Notes under the pieces: generated by a model | What the model saw: only the letters and a program-made list of their open reading frames with translations | Databases searched by the model: none | Told to the model about the DNA's origin: nothing | In this document: piece after piece, positions 54,594 to 63,302 of the stretch | Numbering within the stretch: the first letter of the stretch is position 1 | Layout: the number at the start of each line of letters is the position of its first letter | Made by a program: the position numbers and the translations under genes | Source: a bacterium 336/3 | GTDB taxonomy: Bacteria; Bacteroidota; Bacteroidia; Cytophagales; Thermonemataceae | Length of the DNA: 64,000 nucleotides | Direction of reading: 5' to 3' | NCBI GenBank assembly: GCA_001281695.1 | Contig: LJIE01000001.1 | Coordinates: 874,107-938,106 of the forward strand

Positions 54594-54998
54594 ATGACTA
54601 TGGAAACTTTAATTTTAACACGACCTTATGAAAGGTTTAATAAATATTGCTCCTATATAATATTTATGAATGGAGAAAAAATAGGAGAGCTAAAAAATGG
54701 AGAAGAAAAATATATAGAGATAGACAATTTTTTTGATAAAGAAATAGAAGTGAAAATAGCATGGTGTGGTAGTGGTAAAAGAAAAATTAGTAAGCAACAT
54801 CTAATCATTACAGGGAATATATTTTTTAACCAAAGAATGCCAATCATGGTGATACTATTTTGGATGACAGGTCTTTTGATTAATATAAACAAAGAGATTT
54901 CTATATGGGGAACTGGTTTGGTGTGCTTTCTTTTGTTATCTACTCTGACAATATTCAGAAATAAATGGATTCGTATTCAAGAATTGAACACTACATAA
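54594..54998 (+). CDS. Small membrane protein of unknown function
   Basis: Protein of 134 residues. The first 80 residues form a soluble beta-rich domain (FNKYCSYIIFMNGEKIGELKNGEEKYIEID resembles a carboxypeptidase-regulatory or PEGA-like strand pattern), and two membrane helices follow (about 82-98, 103-120). It starts 6 bases after the fusion protein's stop and ends at a strong bidirectional terminator, so the two are probably cotranscribed. Family unknown. Confidence 0.65.
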   Translation: MTMETLILTRPYERFNKYCSYIIFMNGEKIGELKNGEEKYIEIDNFFDKEIEVKIAWCGSGKRKISKQHLIITGNIFFNQRMPIMVILFWMTGLLININKEISIWGTGLVCFLLLSTLTIFRNKWIRIQELNTT

Positions 54999-55000
54999 AT

Positions 55001-55027
55001 AAAAAGGCTCTTTTAAAGAGCCTTTTT
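55001..55027. terminator. Bidirectional terminator
   Basis: AAAAAGGCTCTTT (55001-55013) and AAAGAGCCTTTTT (55015-55027) form a perfect hairpin with A-run and T-run on both sides. It stands between convergent genes that end at 54998 and 55030. Confidence 0.92.
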
Positions 55028-55029
55028 AT

Positions 55030-56346
55030 TTATCCATGTATCATCCATTTGATAATTTCTTTGAAATTTACTTTCTTTCCATACATTAAAATACCTACTC
55101 TATAGATACGGGCAGCAACCCAAGTAATACCTAAAAAGCCTCCAATTAATAAACTCATAGACAAAATAAGCTCCCAAGTAGGAACGCCAGAAGCTACACG
55201 TACCATCATTACTACAGGAGAAGTAAAAGGTATCATAGACATCCAAAATGCTAATCCTCCATTAGGTTCATTGATAATACTTTGGGCTAGAATAAAGCCC
55301 AATATAAGTGGCAAACTGACTGGCAAGGTAAACTGCTGGGCTTCTGTTTCATTATCGCCTGCTGAGCCTACAGCTGCAAACATAGCACTATACAACAAGT
55401 ATCCAAACACAAAATAAAATAAAAAGCAACCAATAATTAGAGGGATATTTAAGTTGCTAAGCCCTTTATTGATATTAGCAAGCATATCTCCTGAACTCTT
55501 TTTCTCTACTTTTTCTATGTTAGGATTATTTTTAGATAACTCTTTCATTTGCTCTATTCTTGGATCTTTGGCATCTACACCCAATGCTGCTGAAACACCA
55601 GTTGAAATAGCAAAAGTTAATAATATCCATAATAAAAACTGTGTGAGCCCTACAGCTGCAACTCCTAAAATTTTACCCAACATCAGTTGAACGGGTTTTA
55701 CAGAAGAAATCATCACTTCTACAATTCTGTTGGTTTTTTCTTCAATAACACTTCTCATGACTTGTACACCATACAAAAGTACAGACATATAGATAAGGAT
55801 AGCTCCTAAAAAGCTTACTGCATAAATAATTCCACTACTACTTTCTTTCCCTTCTTGGGTTTCAGTAGAAATTCTTACTTTCGCTTTGGTTTTATCTAAA
55901 TCTTCTTGTTTGATATTCAAAGCTAACATACGCTCATCTCTAATAATACGTTCTAACTCATCTTCTAAATAATTTTCTACATCAAAACTTACATTTTTCT
56001 TTCCTACGAGTTTAAAGCCTTGAGGATTAGCCAAAGTCATTTTGGGAATTATTAGAAGAGCATAGCTTTTAGACTTTTCAAAATCTTTTCGAGCATTTAA
56101 AGAATCGGTATCAATGATTTGAAACTTGATTTTTTCTGTACTTTTGAGTTTGTTCCCAAACAATTTACTTTGGTCTAATACCTGAATATTTTTATCTTCT
56201 TTAAATGCTGAAGAGTTTGCAATCCAGGCAGGAACAACCATTAAAGCCGCAAATAAAATAGGTGTAAGAAGTGTCATAATAATAAAAGACTTCTTACGAA
56301 CTCTTACTAAATATTCTCTTTGGATAATCAACCAAATTTTGTTCAT
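55030..56346 (-). CDS. NatB-like ABC-2 permease
   Basis: Membrane subunit of 438 residues: start MNKIWLIIQREYLVRVRKKSFIIMTLLTPILFAALMV, a large extracytoplasmic loop (about 40-175), then five membrane helices in the second half (about 178-200, 225-250, 312-335, 348-368, 375-420). This is the permease of sodium-extruding or multidrug Nat-type exporters. The ATPase subunit normally lies directly upstream, but here the upstream gene is a GH3-family enzyme, so the ATPase must be elsewhere. Confidence 0.88.
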   Translation of the reverse strand: MNKIWLIIQREYLVRVRKKSFIIMTLLTPILFAALMVVPAWIANSSAFKEDKNIQVLDQSKLFGNKLKSTEKIKFQIIDTDSLNARKDFEKSKSYALLIIPKMTLANPQGFKLVGKKNVSFDVENYLEDELERIIRDERMLALNIKQEDLDKTKAKVRISTETQEGKESSSGIIYAVSFLGAILIYMSVLLYGVQVMRSVIEEKTNRIVEVMISSVKPVQLMLGKILGVAAVGLTQFLLWILLTFAISTGVSAALGVDAKDPRIEQMKELSKNNPNIEKVEKKSSGDMLANINKGLSNLNIPLIIGCFLFYFVFGYLLYSAMFAAVGSAGDNETEAQQFTLPVSLPLILGFILAQSIINEPNGGLAFWMSMIPFTSPVVMMVRVASGVPTWELILSMSLLIGGFLGITWVAARIYRVGILMYGKKVNFKEIIKWMIHG

Positions 56347-56383
56347 GTCGTTGCAGTTTTGTTTGAAATAAAATGTTTAAGTT

Positions 56384-57892
56384 TTATGTGTTAAGTTTCC
56401 ATTTATATAACTCATCAGCAATTTTTCTGTCATTAGATAAACGAGGAACTTTATTTTGTCCACCTAGTTTCCCTAAAGATTTCATATACTCAATAAAAGC
56501 ATTGGGTTGTAAAGGTGTAATGACTAATTTTCTCAAAATATTTCCTGTAATCAAGTCATCATAATAAACGTTGAGTTCTGTCATTTTCTTATCTAAAACC
56601 TCTGTAAATTTTTGTAAATTGGAAGGTTGTTTAGCAAATGAAATAAGCCACTCATGGTGAGGTAAACCTTCTTGTGGAGTTACTTGTGGAGCAACAGTTA
56701 TTTCAACTATTTCAGTTTCAGGGAATTGTTCTAAAGCATACTTTAATGCTTTTTCGACTTCTTCGCCAATTACATGCTCTCCAAATGCAGAAATAAAATG
56801 TTTTATTCTGCCAGAAACAATCACTCTATAAGGATTTTTAGAAACAAATTTTACAGTGTCGCCAATAGAATAAGACCATAATCCAGCATTGCTACTTAAA
56901 ACTAAAGCATAATTTTTATTCAATTCTACTTCACCAATAGTTAAACGAGTTGGTTTCTCATTAAAATATTCTTCAGTAGGGATAAATTCATAAAAAATAC
57001 CTGTATCCAAAAGCAAAAGCAAGCCTTCAGCACCTTCACCAAATTTATCTTGGTAAGCAAAAAAGCCTTCTGAAGCAGGAAACATTTCTAAATAATCTAT
57101 TTTTTTTCCAATGCTTTCTAAAATTTTAGCTTTATAAGGTTCAAAATTAACTCCACCATTGATTAAAAGTGAAAAGTTCGGAAATACATCTTTAATTTTC
57201 TTTCCTGCTTTTTCTATAACTCTATCAAAATACATTTGAACCCAAGGAGGAATACCTGAAATAAGCCCCATATCCTGATGTAATGTTTCACCAATGATTT
57301 TATCAAGTTTTTCTTCCCAATCTTCAATGCAATTAGTTTCCCAAGAAGGTAATTGGTTGGTTCTAAGATAACCAGGTACATGATGGTTTGAAATACCAGA
57401 TAATCTACCTGTTAGCACACCACCTTTTTTGTCAAGTACGGGGCTACCTGATAAAAAAATGAGTTTTTTATCTAAAAATTCGCTATTTCCTGTTTCATAA
57501 ACATAATTAAGTAATGCATTTTTTGCCCCATTGATATGGTTATGAATAGAATCGTTAGAAATAGGAATATATTTTACACCTGAAGTTGTTCCACTTGTTT
57601 TGGCAAAATAAAGAGGTTTTCCTTGCCATAAAATGTTTTCTTGCCCTTCTGTTACTTTTTCAATGTAAGGGCGTAGAGCCTCATAATCTCTGACAGGCAC
57701 TCTCTGGACAAAATCTTGATGATTTTGAATATTCTGAAAATCATGATCTTTCCCAAAAAGTGTATGTTGAGCTTTTTTTATAATATGCTGAAAAACTTTT
57801 TCTTGTGCAACAATAGGCTGTTTCGCCCATTTTTCTTGTCGAGCAACAGTATAAGACGCCAAAGGTTTGGCTAAGAAGGAACGAATACCCAT
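56384..57892 (-). CDS. GH3-family acyl-acid-amido synthetase
   Basis: Member of the GH3 branch of the ANL adenylating superfamily, 502 residues. The phosphate-binding loop is AKTSGTTSGVKYIPIS (residues 97-112). The core follows with INGGVNFEPYKAKIL and the adenine-site segment EMFPASEGFFAYQD, and the C-terminal domain with SGRIKHFISAFGEHVIGEEVE. In plants GH3 enzymes conjugate auxin or jasmonate to amino acids; the bacterial substrate is unknown. It lies between trmD and the permease on the same strand with gaps of 37 bases each. Confidence 0.9.
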   Translation of the reverse strand: MGIRSFLAKPLASYTVARQEKWAKQPIVAQEKVFQHIIKKAQHTLFGKDHDFQNIQNHQDFVQRVPVRDYEALRPYIEKVTEGQENILWQGKPLYFAKTSGTTSGVKYIPISNDSIHNHINGAKNALLNYVYETGNSEFLDKKLIFLSGSPVLDKKGGVLTGRLSGISNHHVPGYLRTNQLPSWETNCIEDWEEKLDKIIGETLHQDMGLISGIPPWVQMYFDRVIEKAGKKIKDVFPNFSLLINGGVNFEPYKAKILESIGKKIDYLEMFPASEGFFAYQDKFGEGAEGLLLLLDTGIFYEFIPTEEYFNEKPTRLTIGEVELNKNYALVLSSNAGLWSYSIGDTVKFVSKNPYRVIVSGRIKHFISAFGEHVIGEEVEKALKYALEQFPETEIVEITVAPQVTPQEGLPHHEWLISFAKQPSNLQKFTEVLDKKMTELNVYYDDLITGNILRKLVITPLQPNAFIEYMKSLGKLGGQNKVPRLSNDRKIADELYKWKLNT

Positions 57893-57929
57893 TTGTATCT
57901 TAATTCGGTTTGATGATGGAATAAAATCT

Positions 57930-58610
57930 TTATTCGTGATTTAATAAGTCTGGTCTTCTGATTTTGGTTCGTTCTAATGATTGTTCAAAACGCCAAGCAT
58001 CAATTTTTTTGTGGTCTCCAGAAAGTAAAATTTCAGGAACTTGCCATCCATTATAATCTTCGGGGCGTGTATAAACTGGTGGAGCTAAGAAATTATCTTG
58101 AAAAGAATCTGTAAGAGCTGATGTTTCATCAGAAAGAACCCCAGGCAGTAATCTGATGATAGCATCAGAAACCACAGCAGCAGCAAGTTCTCCACCTGAA
58201 AGTACATAATCGCCAATACTGATCTCTTTAGTAATAAAATGTTCTCTTATACGCTCATCAATCCCCTTATAATGTCCACAAAGCATAATCAAATTCCCTT
58301 TAAGTGAAAGCTGATTAGCCATTTTCTGATTAAAACGTTCACCGTCAGGAGTCATATAAATAATTTCATCATAATCTCTTTCAGCTTTGAGTTTACTGAT
58401 GCATTTATCAATAGGCTCTATCATCATCACCATTCCTGCTCCACCTCCAAACTGATAATCATCTGTAGTTCTATGTTTTCCTAATCCGTAATCTCGTAAA
58501 TTATGTACAACCACTTCTACCAATCCTTTTTCAATAGCTCTTTTAAGAATGCTATGAGAGAAGGGGCTTTCAAGTAGATGAGGAACAACACTAATAATAT
58601 CTATTCGCAT
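57930..58610 (-). CDS. trmD: tRNA (guanine37-N1)-methyltransferase
   Basis: Methylates G37 next to the anticodon of several tRNAs, preventing frameshifts. SPOUT-fold protein of about 226 residues: [21 protein letters not shown] start, [29 protein letters not shown] and the knot motif [15 protein letters not shown]. The frame starts 15 bases earlier, but the family start is the ATG at 58610, 11 bases after the preceding gene's stop. In many bacteria trmD sits with rpsP-rimM-rplS; that linkage is missing here. Confidence 0.95.
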   Translation of the reverse strand: MRIDIISVVPHLLESPFSHSILKRAIEKGLVEVVVHNLRDYGLGKHRTTDDYQFGGGAGMVMMIEPIDKCISKLKAERDYDEIIYMTPDGERFNQKMANQLSLKGNLIMLCGHYKGIDERIREHFITKEISIGDYVLSGGELAAAVVSDAIIRLLPGVLSDETSALTDSFQDNFLAPPVYTRPEDYNGWQVPEILLSGDHKKIDAWRFEQSLERTKIRRPDLLNHE

Positions 58611-58621
58611 GAGAAATGAAA

Positions 58622-59716
58622 TCAATATTTAGAAATTTTTATTTGTTTCATAGCATCTTCCAAACTGATTTTTTTTGAATGATAAAGTTCTATAGTAGAT
58701 TGATTGATGCTGATAGTTATGAAATTAAAGACTTTGGTTGGGATACCTTCTATATATTCTATCTTCTTTTTATTCAACTCAAATTGTATGTACCAAGTTA
58801 TACTCTCGTTGGGTTTTAGTTGGGGAAGTAAAATATAACTATAATACATCAAAGACTCTTTGCTCGAATGTTCTATTTTGGCTTGAAATAAAGCTAAATT
58901 CTCATTAAAATCTTGTTTCTTATTTTCAGAATAGAAGAAACTATCTTCTGAGAAGTAAAGATAGTCAATATAATAAATTCCTGAATTCTGAAAATAATAA
59001 TGTTGTCTTATGCTACCATACTGAATATGGTCTTCATCAGCAATAGTTTGGATAACATCGTTTGGAATAACTCCAAATATCTTTTTCCCTAATGTGGTTT
59101 TAGAATCTTCTTTAGAGAGAATATTTTTTTGTATTTTTTTTAGAAGCTCATCTTTACTATAATTACCATTTTTGAATATATCAAATTCTTTCTTAGAAAG
59201 CTCCCAAGATGCTTTTGGACGAATTACTAAATTTCCTTTAGCATCTTTTTTCCTAAGGTTAAAAGTATCTATTTGGCTTTCAAAATATATCATTCGGATA
59301 GACTGATGTGCTTCTAATTCAGCTACATCCATACTTTCAAGTATTAAATTTCTAATTTTTTTATCATTATATTCATTATCAAAAGCAATAGTTTTTTGAG
59401 TTTTGAGTAGAAGCTCTTTTTTAGGATTAGTGGACTCTTTTTTATTTTTGATATTTGGAGTGGGCTCTATAAAATCTTCTAATTGAAAATCACGATATTC
59501 TAAATGACGACTGTTATCATTAATTACTACAATATAACCAAAACTATGAATGTAGAAAGCATCTGCTTTTGGAGAAAACTTGTCTGTTCCATCAAGATGC
59601 ATTTTTTCTTGAATATTATCCTTAAGTTTTGCTATATTTTGAACAATAGAGAAGTTTTGAGCATATACTCCTTCAAGAAATAGATAAAATACAAGGAATA
59701 AAAATAGTCTAAACAT
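58622..59716 (-). CDS. Secreted protein of unknown function
   Basis: Protein of 364 residues with a signal peptide ([20 protein letters not shown]). The mature part is Lys/Glu-rich, with aromatic strands ([27 protein letters not shown]) and no known motif. Its start overlaps the cheB end by 8 bases, and trmD follows after 11 bases, so it is part of the cheR-cheB-unknown-trmD run. I recognise no family; a comparison with gliding-motility GldN-like proteins was considered but is not supported by shared motifs. Confidence 0.6.
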   Translation of the reverse strand: MFRLFLFLVFYLFLEGVYAQNFSIVQNIAKLKDNIQEKMHLDGTDKFSPKADAFYIHSFGYIVVINDNSRHLEYRDFQLEDFIEPTPNIKNKKESTNPKKELLLKTQKTIAFDNEYNDKKIRNLILESMDVAELEAHQSIRMIYFESQIDTFNLRKKDAKGNLVIRPKASWELSKKEFDIFKNGNYSKDELLKKIQKNILSKEDSKTTLGKKIFGVIPNDVIQTIADEDHIQYGSIRQHYYFQNSGIYYIDYLYFSEDSFFYSENKKQDFNENLALFQAKIEHSSKESLMYYSYILLPQLKPNESITWYIQFELNKKKIEYIEGIPTKVFNFITISINQSTIELYHSKKISLEDAMKQIKISKY

Positions 59717-60320
59717 AATGATAGTGTAGCTGATTGAGGAAATCTAAAATTTCATCTGTAGTAAGTATGTAATCAATGGCAGTTTCTTTTAATGCAGAGG
59801 TTGGCATAGTATCAATCAGACATTCTGAAGGTTCTTGAATGATAGTTAATCCACCTTTTTCTGCAATTCTTTTCATGCCCAAAGCTCCATCTTTATTTGC
59901 CCCTGAAAGTAGAATGCCAATTAGTTTATTACGAAATACATAAGCTGCTGTTGTGAATGTAATATCAATGGCTGGTCTGGAATTATTAAACATTCCTTCA
60001 GTAGAGATTGAAAAAGTATTTCCTAATTCAAAACCTAAATGATAATTGGCTGGAGCTAAATATATTTTCCCTTTTCTGATTTGCTCTTTGTCTTCAGGTT
60101 CTTCTATCAGTTTGGCACTTTTGATATTCAGAGCTTCTACAAATCCATTTCTTACATCTTTGAGTCTATGCAAACACATAATAATAGGAACTTGAAAGTC
60201 TTCGGGTAAATTTTGTAAAATTTTACTAATTACCTGAAAACTTCCAGCCGACCCACCTATTACAATGGCTTTGTACTGATTGCTAAGATTATATTTGCTT
60301 TTTGTAAGACTGATATTCAT
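59709..60320 (-). CDS. cheB: CheB-type methylesterase domain protein (no receiver domain)
   Basis: Stand-alone CheB catalytic domain of 203 residues. The triad is Ser24 (IGGSAGS), His51 (CLHRL) and Asp144 (GANKDGALG). It lacks the N-terminal receiver domain that normally controls activity. It follows cheR by 21 bases and overlaps the next gene by 8. No chemoreceptor, CheA or CheW lies nearby, so the pair may modify or modulate another signalling protein, as in the CheB/CheR-associated hybrid kinases of Cytophagales. Confidence 0.9.
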   Translation of the reverse strand: MNISLTKSKYNLSNQYKAIVIGGSAGSFQVISKILQNLPEDFQVPIIMCLHRLKDVRNGFVEALNIKSAKLIEEPEDKEQIRKGKIYLAPANYHLGFELGNTFSISTEGMFNNSRPAIDITFTTAAYVFRNKLIGILLSGANKDGALGMKRIAEKGGLTIIQEPSECLIDTMPTSALKETAIDYILTTDEILDFLNQLHYHYV

Positions 60321-60341
60321 TATTTTAAAACACTCACCAAA

Positions 60342-61172
60342 TTAGTCCCTAATTTTCTTATAAATTTTTTCTTCATTATTTACTACAATAAACTTATTTG
60401 CCAACTCACACCATATCAATGACTCTTTAGAGCCAATAGCTAAATAAGCGTATTTATGCAAACTTTCATGAAATAGTTTTAGTACCTGATTTTGAAGGGT
60501 TTGATTGAAGTATATCATGACATTTCGGCAAAGAATCAAGTCGAACTTGCTAAAAGCTGAACCAGTTACAAGATTTTGCTCTCTAAATTCTACATTTCTT
60601 ACTAAATTTTGGTCCATTACAGCTTTTCCACCTTCTTCTCTATAATAATTTTCTAAGTTGTAAACTCCTCCAAAAGTTGCATAGTTTTTCTTATTGACTT
60701 CCATGTTCTTGATATGATAATGGGCTTCTCTTGCTTTATCTAAAATAACATGGTCTATGTCTGTGGCTACAATTTTCACATTATCCAAAATTCCCATTTC
60801 TTCAAGTAAAATAGCCATGGAATAAACTTCTTCTCCAGAAGAACAGCCAGCATGCCAAATGGAAAACTTTTCGTTATTTTGTCTGATGTGAGGAATAATA
60901 TGAGCTTTGAGTTCAACCCAAAAGGTTGGGTCTCTGAACATTTCGGTCACATTTACCGTGATTTCTGCTAAAAATTCTTTAAAAAATTTAGCATCTATAT
61001 CTAATCTTCTCAACAATGTAGATACACTGTCCATTTTATAGAGTTCCAACACACGAGCAACACGCCTCTTAAAAGAAGACATAGCATAATTACCAAAATC
61101 GTAATCATATTTTTGTTTAATGAGGTCCGTAATTAGACGAAGTTCACTAATCTCTATTTCTTGCTGTAACAT
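60342..61172 (-). CDS. cheR: CheR-type methyltransferase
   Basis: S-adenosylmethionine-dependent glutamate O-methyltransferase of 276 residues. The N-terminal helical domain (about 1-75) is followed by the catalytic domain with SAM motif IWHAGCSSGEEVYSMAI, the acidic VATDID, and CRNVMIYFNQ. NVTEMFRDPTFW is the expected link. It is first gene of a minus-strand run with cheB and two further genes, behind the terminator of the dciA-like gene. Confidence 0.94.
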   Translation of the reverse strand: MLQQEIEISELRLITDLIKQKYDYDFGNYAMSSFKRRVARVLELYKMDSVSTLLRRLDIDAKFFKEFLAEITVNVTEMFRDPTFWVELKAHIIPHIRQNNEKFSIWHAGCSSGEEVYSMAILLEEMGILDNVKIVATDIDHVILDKAREAHYHIKNMEVNKKNYATFGGVYNLENYYREEGGKAVMDQNLVRNVEFREQNLVTGSAFSKFDLILCRNVMIYFNQTLQNQVLKLFHESLHKYAYLAIGSKESLIWCELANKFIVVNNEEKIYKKIRD

Positions 61173-61229
61173 ACCTATCAGCCTATTTTTTGAATAAAAA
61201 TAAGAGGGTTTTATGAATTTTCAAAATAA

Positions 61230-61258
61230 AAAAGCAAACCTCAGGAAGATTTGCTTTT
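61230..61258 (-). terminator. Terminator of the DciA-like gene
   Basis: On the minus strand AAAAGCAAA (61250-61258) and TTTGCTTTT (61230-61238) form a 9-bp stem with an 11-base loop, then a T-run. It isolates cheR from the gene upstream. The 165-bp gap 61173-61337 also has an AAAACTTAC/GTAAGTTTT repeat of unclear meaning. Confidence 0.75.
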
Positions 61259-61337
61259 AATGTATCTTTAAACTTTTACTAAAACTTACTGATATAGTAA
61301 AATCAAATACCTTGCCACTTGTTGGCTGATGTAAGTT

Positions 61338-61646
61338 TTATAGAAAGGTTATATCATTAATAACATCGTATTGAAACTTCTGATTCAAGAGATATATGAT
61401 TTTATCTTTACTCATTTGAAGTTCATTGCGTAAGGGTGCAGAAATAATCTTCACACACAAAACTTTATCTTTAATGAAAATAGTAGTTGTTTTTTCTGCA
61501 ATAGGTAACCCCATAATATCAGACCAAGATTGTACAATTTGTGTTGAATCGAGCTTTGTACGTAATTTATAAGAGTCTAAAAGAGCATCAATAGCCTCTT
61601 TCATAGTATAAGTATCAGCTTTACGAGATTTGTGATTTAAACCCAT
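61338..61646 (-). CDS. DUF721/DciA-like protein
   Basis: Protein of 102 residues of the DUF721 family: MKEAIDALLDSYKLRTKLDSTQIVQSWSDIMGLPIAEKT and the strand KDKVLCVKIISAPLRNELQMSK. DciA homologues load the replicative helicase in bacteria that lack DnaC/DnaI, which fits Bacteroidota. Monocistronic with its own promoter and terminator. Confidence 0.9.
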   Translation of the reverse strand: MGLNHKSRKADTYTMKEAIDALLDSYKLRTKLDSTQIVQSWSDIMGLPIAEKTTTIFIKDKVLCVKIISAPLRNELQMSKDKIIYLLNQKFQYDVINDITFL

Positions 61647-61667
61647 TTGTCAAAAAATATAATGTAA

Positions 61668-61699
61668 CAAAATTACTATAAAATGACTTTATTTACAAA
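61668..61699 (-). promoter_or_regulatory. Promoter of the DciA-like gene
   Basis: On the minus strand TTTG (61696-61699), 20 bases, TAATTTTG (61668-61675). The -7 matches TAnnTTTG, and the start codon is 22 bases beyond it. Confidence 0.6.
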
Positions 61700-61744
61700 G
61701 TTTGAACAAAATTTATTATATTAGCTTCCAAAAAGTTTGTAATT

Positions 61745-63295
61745 ATGAGATATACTTTATTCTTACTATTTTTATTACCATTTTTATCAGTTGCTCAACT
61801 GCACGAAGATAGCCGATTTGAACAAAAAATACCCAAAAAACTGGATTATACCTTTGAAATGTTGCCACTTATCAAAGAAAAGAAAATGATTTTATTTGGA
61901 GAGAAAGAAACTTGGTCTGAAAACACCAAAAAAAGAACGTATTATTTTAAAACGTTGGATTCTACTCTCAAACAAACCACAGAAAAAGAATTTAATTTGG
62001 ATAGAAGGTGGCTTTATGAAGAAAGCTATACTGATAGTACCAATTTATACTTATTGTTTTATACTGATAACCACAAAGAATTTGTGTTGTTAGTTTATAC
62101 ACAAAATGGAGAAATAGAGTATAAGGGAGGGACACTTCCTTTTAATTTTACACCTAGCAGTTTTGTTGTTTTTGGTAACAATGCTTTCCTGATTGGTCAA
62201 AATAAAGGAAAAGATGTAGTTATAGATTTTAGCTTTTTTGATAATTCAGTAAAAGTCATACCTGCTTTTTTTGACGAAAAATATGATATTAAAAACATAG
62301 AGGTTAATCATCAAGAAAGTATTGCCAATATTGTTGTACAAGAATCAAAACGGGGTGATAAAGATTTTTTTATCAGAAGAGTTTTAAGTAATGGAAAAAA
62401 GTTATCAGAAAATAAATTTTCTTTTGATAAAGAAAAATACCCAACTGATTTAGAACCTATTACTGTTAATAATCAACATTATTTAATTGGATTGTATGGA
62501 GATGGGCAAAGTCATTTTTACTCACAAGGTTGGATTTGGTCAAAATACGAACCGGAAACACCTACGCCATATATCAAACAAGAATCTTTTGATTATGTGA
62601 AGAATTTTTTTGTCTATTTCCCCAAAAAAAACAGACAAGAGCGTGAAAGAGAAAGAGTCATTGAAAAAAAGAAAGAAGGTAAATCTTATAATTATAAACT
62701 AAGATTCAGATTACACAAGCCAATATTTTATAACAATCAGATTATTGTAGTAGCTGAATCGTTCAATGCTGCTTATCAATATAATACAACATTCCCAACA
62801 CCTGTAACGAGTACAAATCCTATGTACATGAACCTTCCAAATGCTAATAGAGGTTGGAGAGGCTCAACAACGCCAACATATCAATTTGTTCATGCTATTG
62901 TGTTGGCTTTCAATCTACAAGGGGAACTATTATGGGATAATGCTATTCGTATCAAAGATATTACAAAAAGTTATTTAGATGAGAATGTAACATTTGTTTC
63001 TCAAAAGGAACAATCTATTTTGCTACAATGTCATGAAAAAGGAATTAACATGAAAGTATTTAAGCAAAATGAAGTAATTTATGAAAATGAAACAGTTCCT
63101 TATCAAAAGAGTTATAATGTTGTACCCAAAAAAGATGATAAAATTAAAACAAATAATAGTCAAATATTAGGTTGGTATGATGACTATATATTAGTTTCAG
63201 GTATATACAATCCAAAAGCTCATAAATTTTTTACATCAGAAGAGGATGTTTTTTACATAGCAAAAGTTAAATTTGCAAAACCAGAAAGTAAATAA
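61745..63295 (+). CDS. Secreted protein of unknown function
   Basis: Protein of 516 residues with a signal peptide (MRYTLFLLFLLPFLSVAQ). The mature part has repeating strand patterns (KKMILFGEKETWS, NLYLLFYTDNHKEFVLLVYT, NNAFLIGQNKGKDVVIDFS) that suggest a beta-propeller, with a strongly charged linker (about 295-315, NRQERERERVIEKKKEG) in the middle. No Cys cluster, no lipobox, no sorting domain. Family unknown. The next gene starts 7 bases after its stop. Confidence 0.65.
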   Translation: MRYTLFLLFLLPFLSVAQLHEDSRFEQKIPKKLDYTFEMLPLIKEKKMILFGEKETWSENTKKRTYYFKTLDSTLKQTTEKEFNLDRRWLYEESYTDSTNLYLLFYTDNHKEFVLLVYTQNGEIEYKGGTLPFNFTPSSFVVFGNNAFLIGQNKGKDVVIDFSFFDNSVKVIPAFFDEKYDIKNIEVNHQESIANIVVQESKRGDKDFFIRRVLSNGKKLSENKFSFDKEKYPTDLEPITVNNQHYLIGLYGDGQSHFYSQGWIWSKYEPETPTPYIKQESFDYVKNFFVYFPKKNRQERERERVIEKKKEGKSYNYKLRFRLHKPIFYNNQIIVVAESFNAAYQYNTTFPTPVTSTNPMYMNLPNANRGWRGSTTPTYQFVHAIVLAFNLQGELLWDNAIRIKDITKSYLDENVTFVSQKEQSILLQCHEKGINMKVFKQNEVIYENETVPYQKSYNVVPKKDDKIKTNNSQILGWYDDYILVSGIYNPKAHKFFTSEEDVFYIAKVKFAKPESK

Positions 63296-63302
63296 AACCA
63301 AA

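Noticed and set aside
58622-59716. GldN/PorN gliding protein
   Set aside because: Size and signal peptide are compatible, but I could not find shared motifs, and no gldK-gldL-gldM genes are adjacent.
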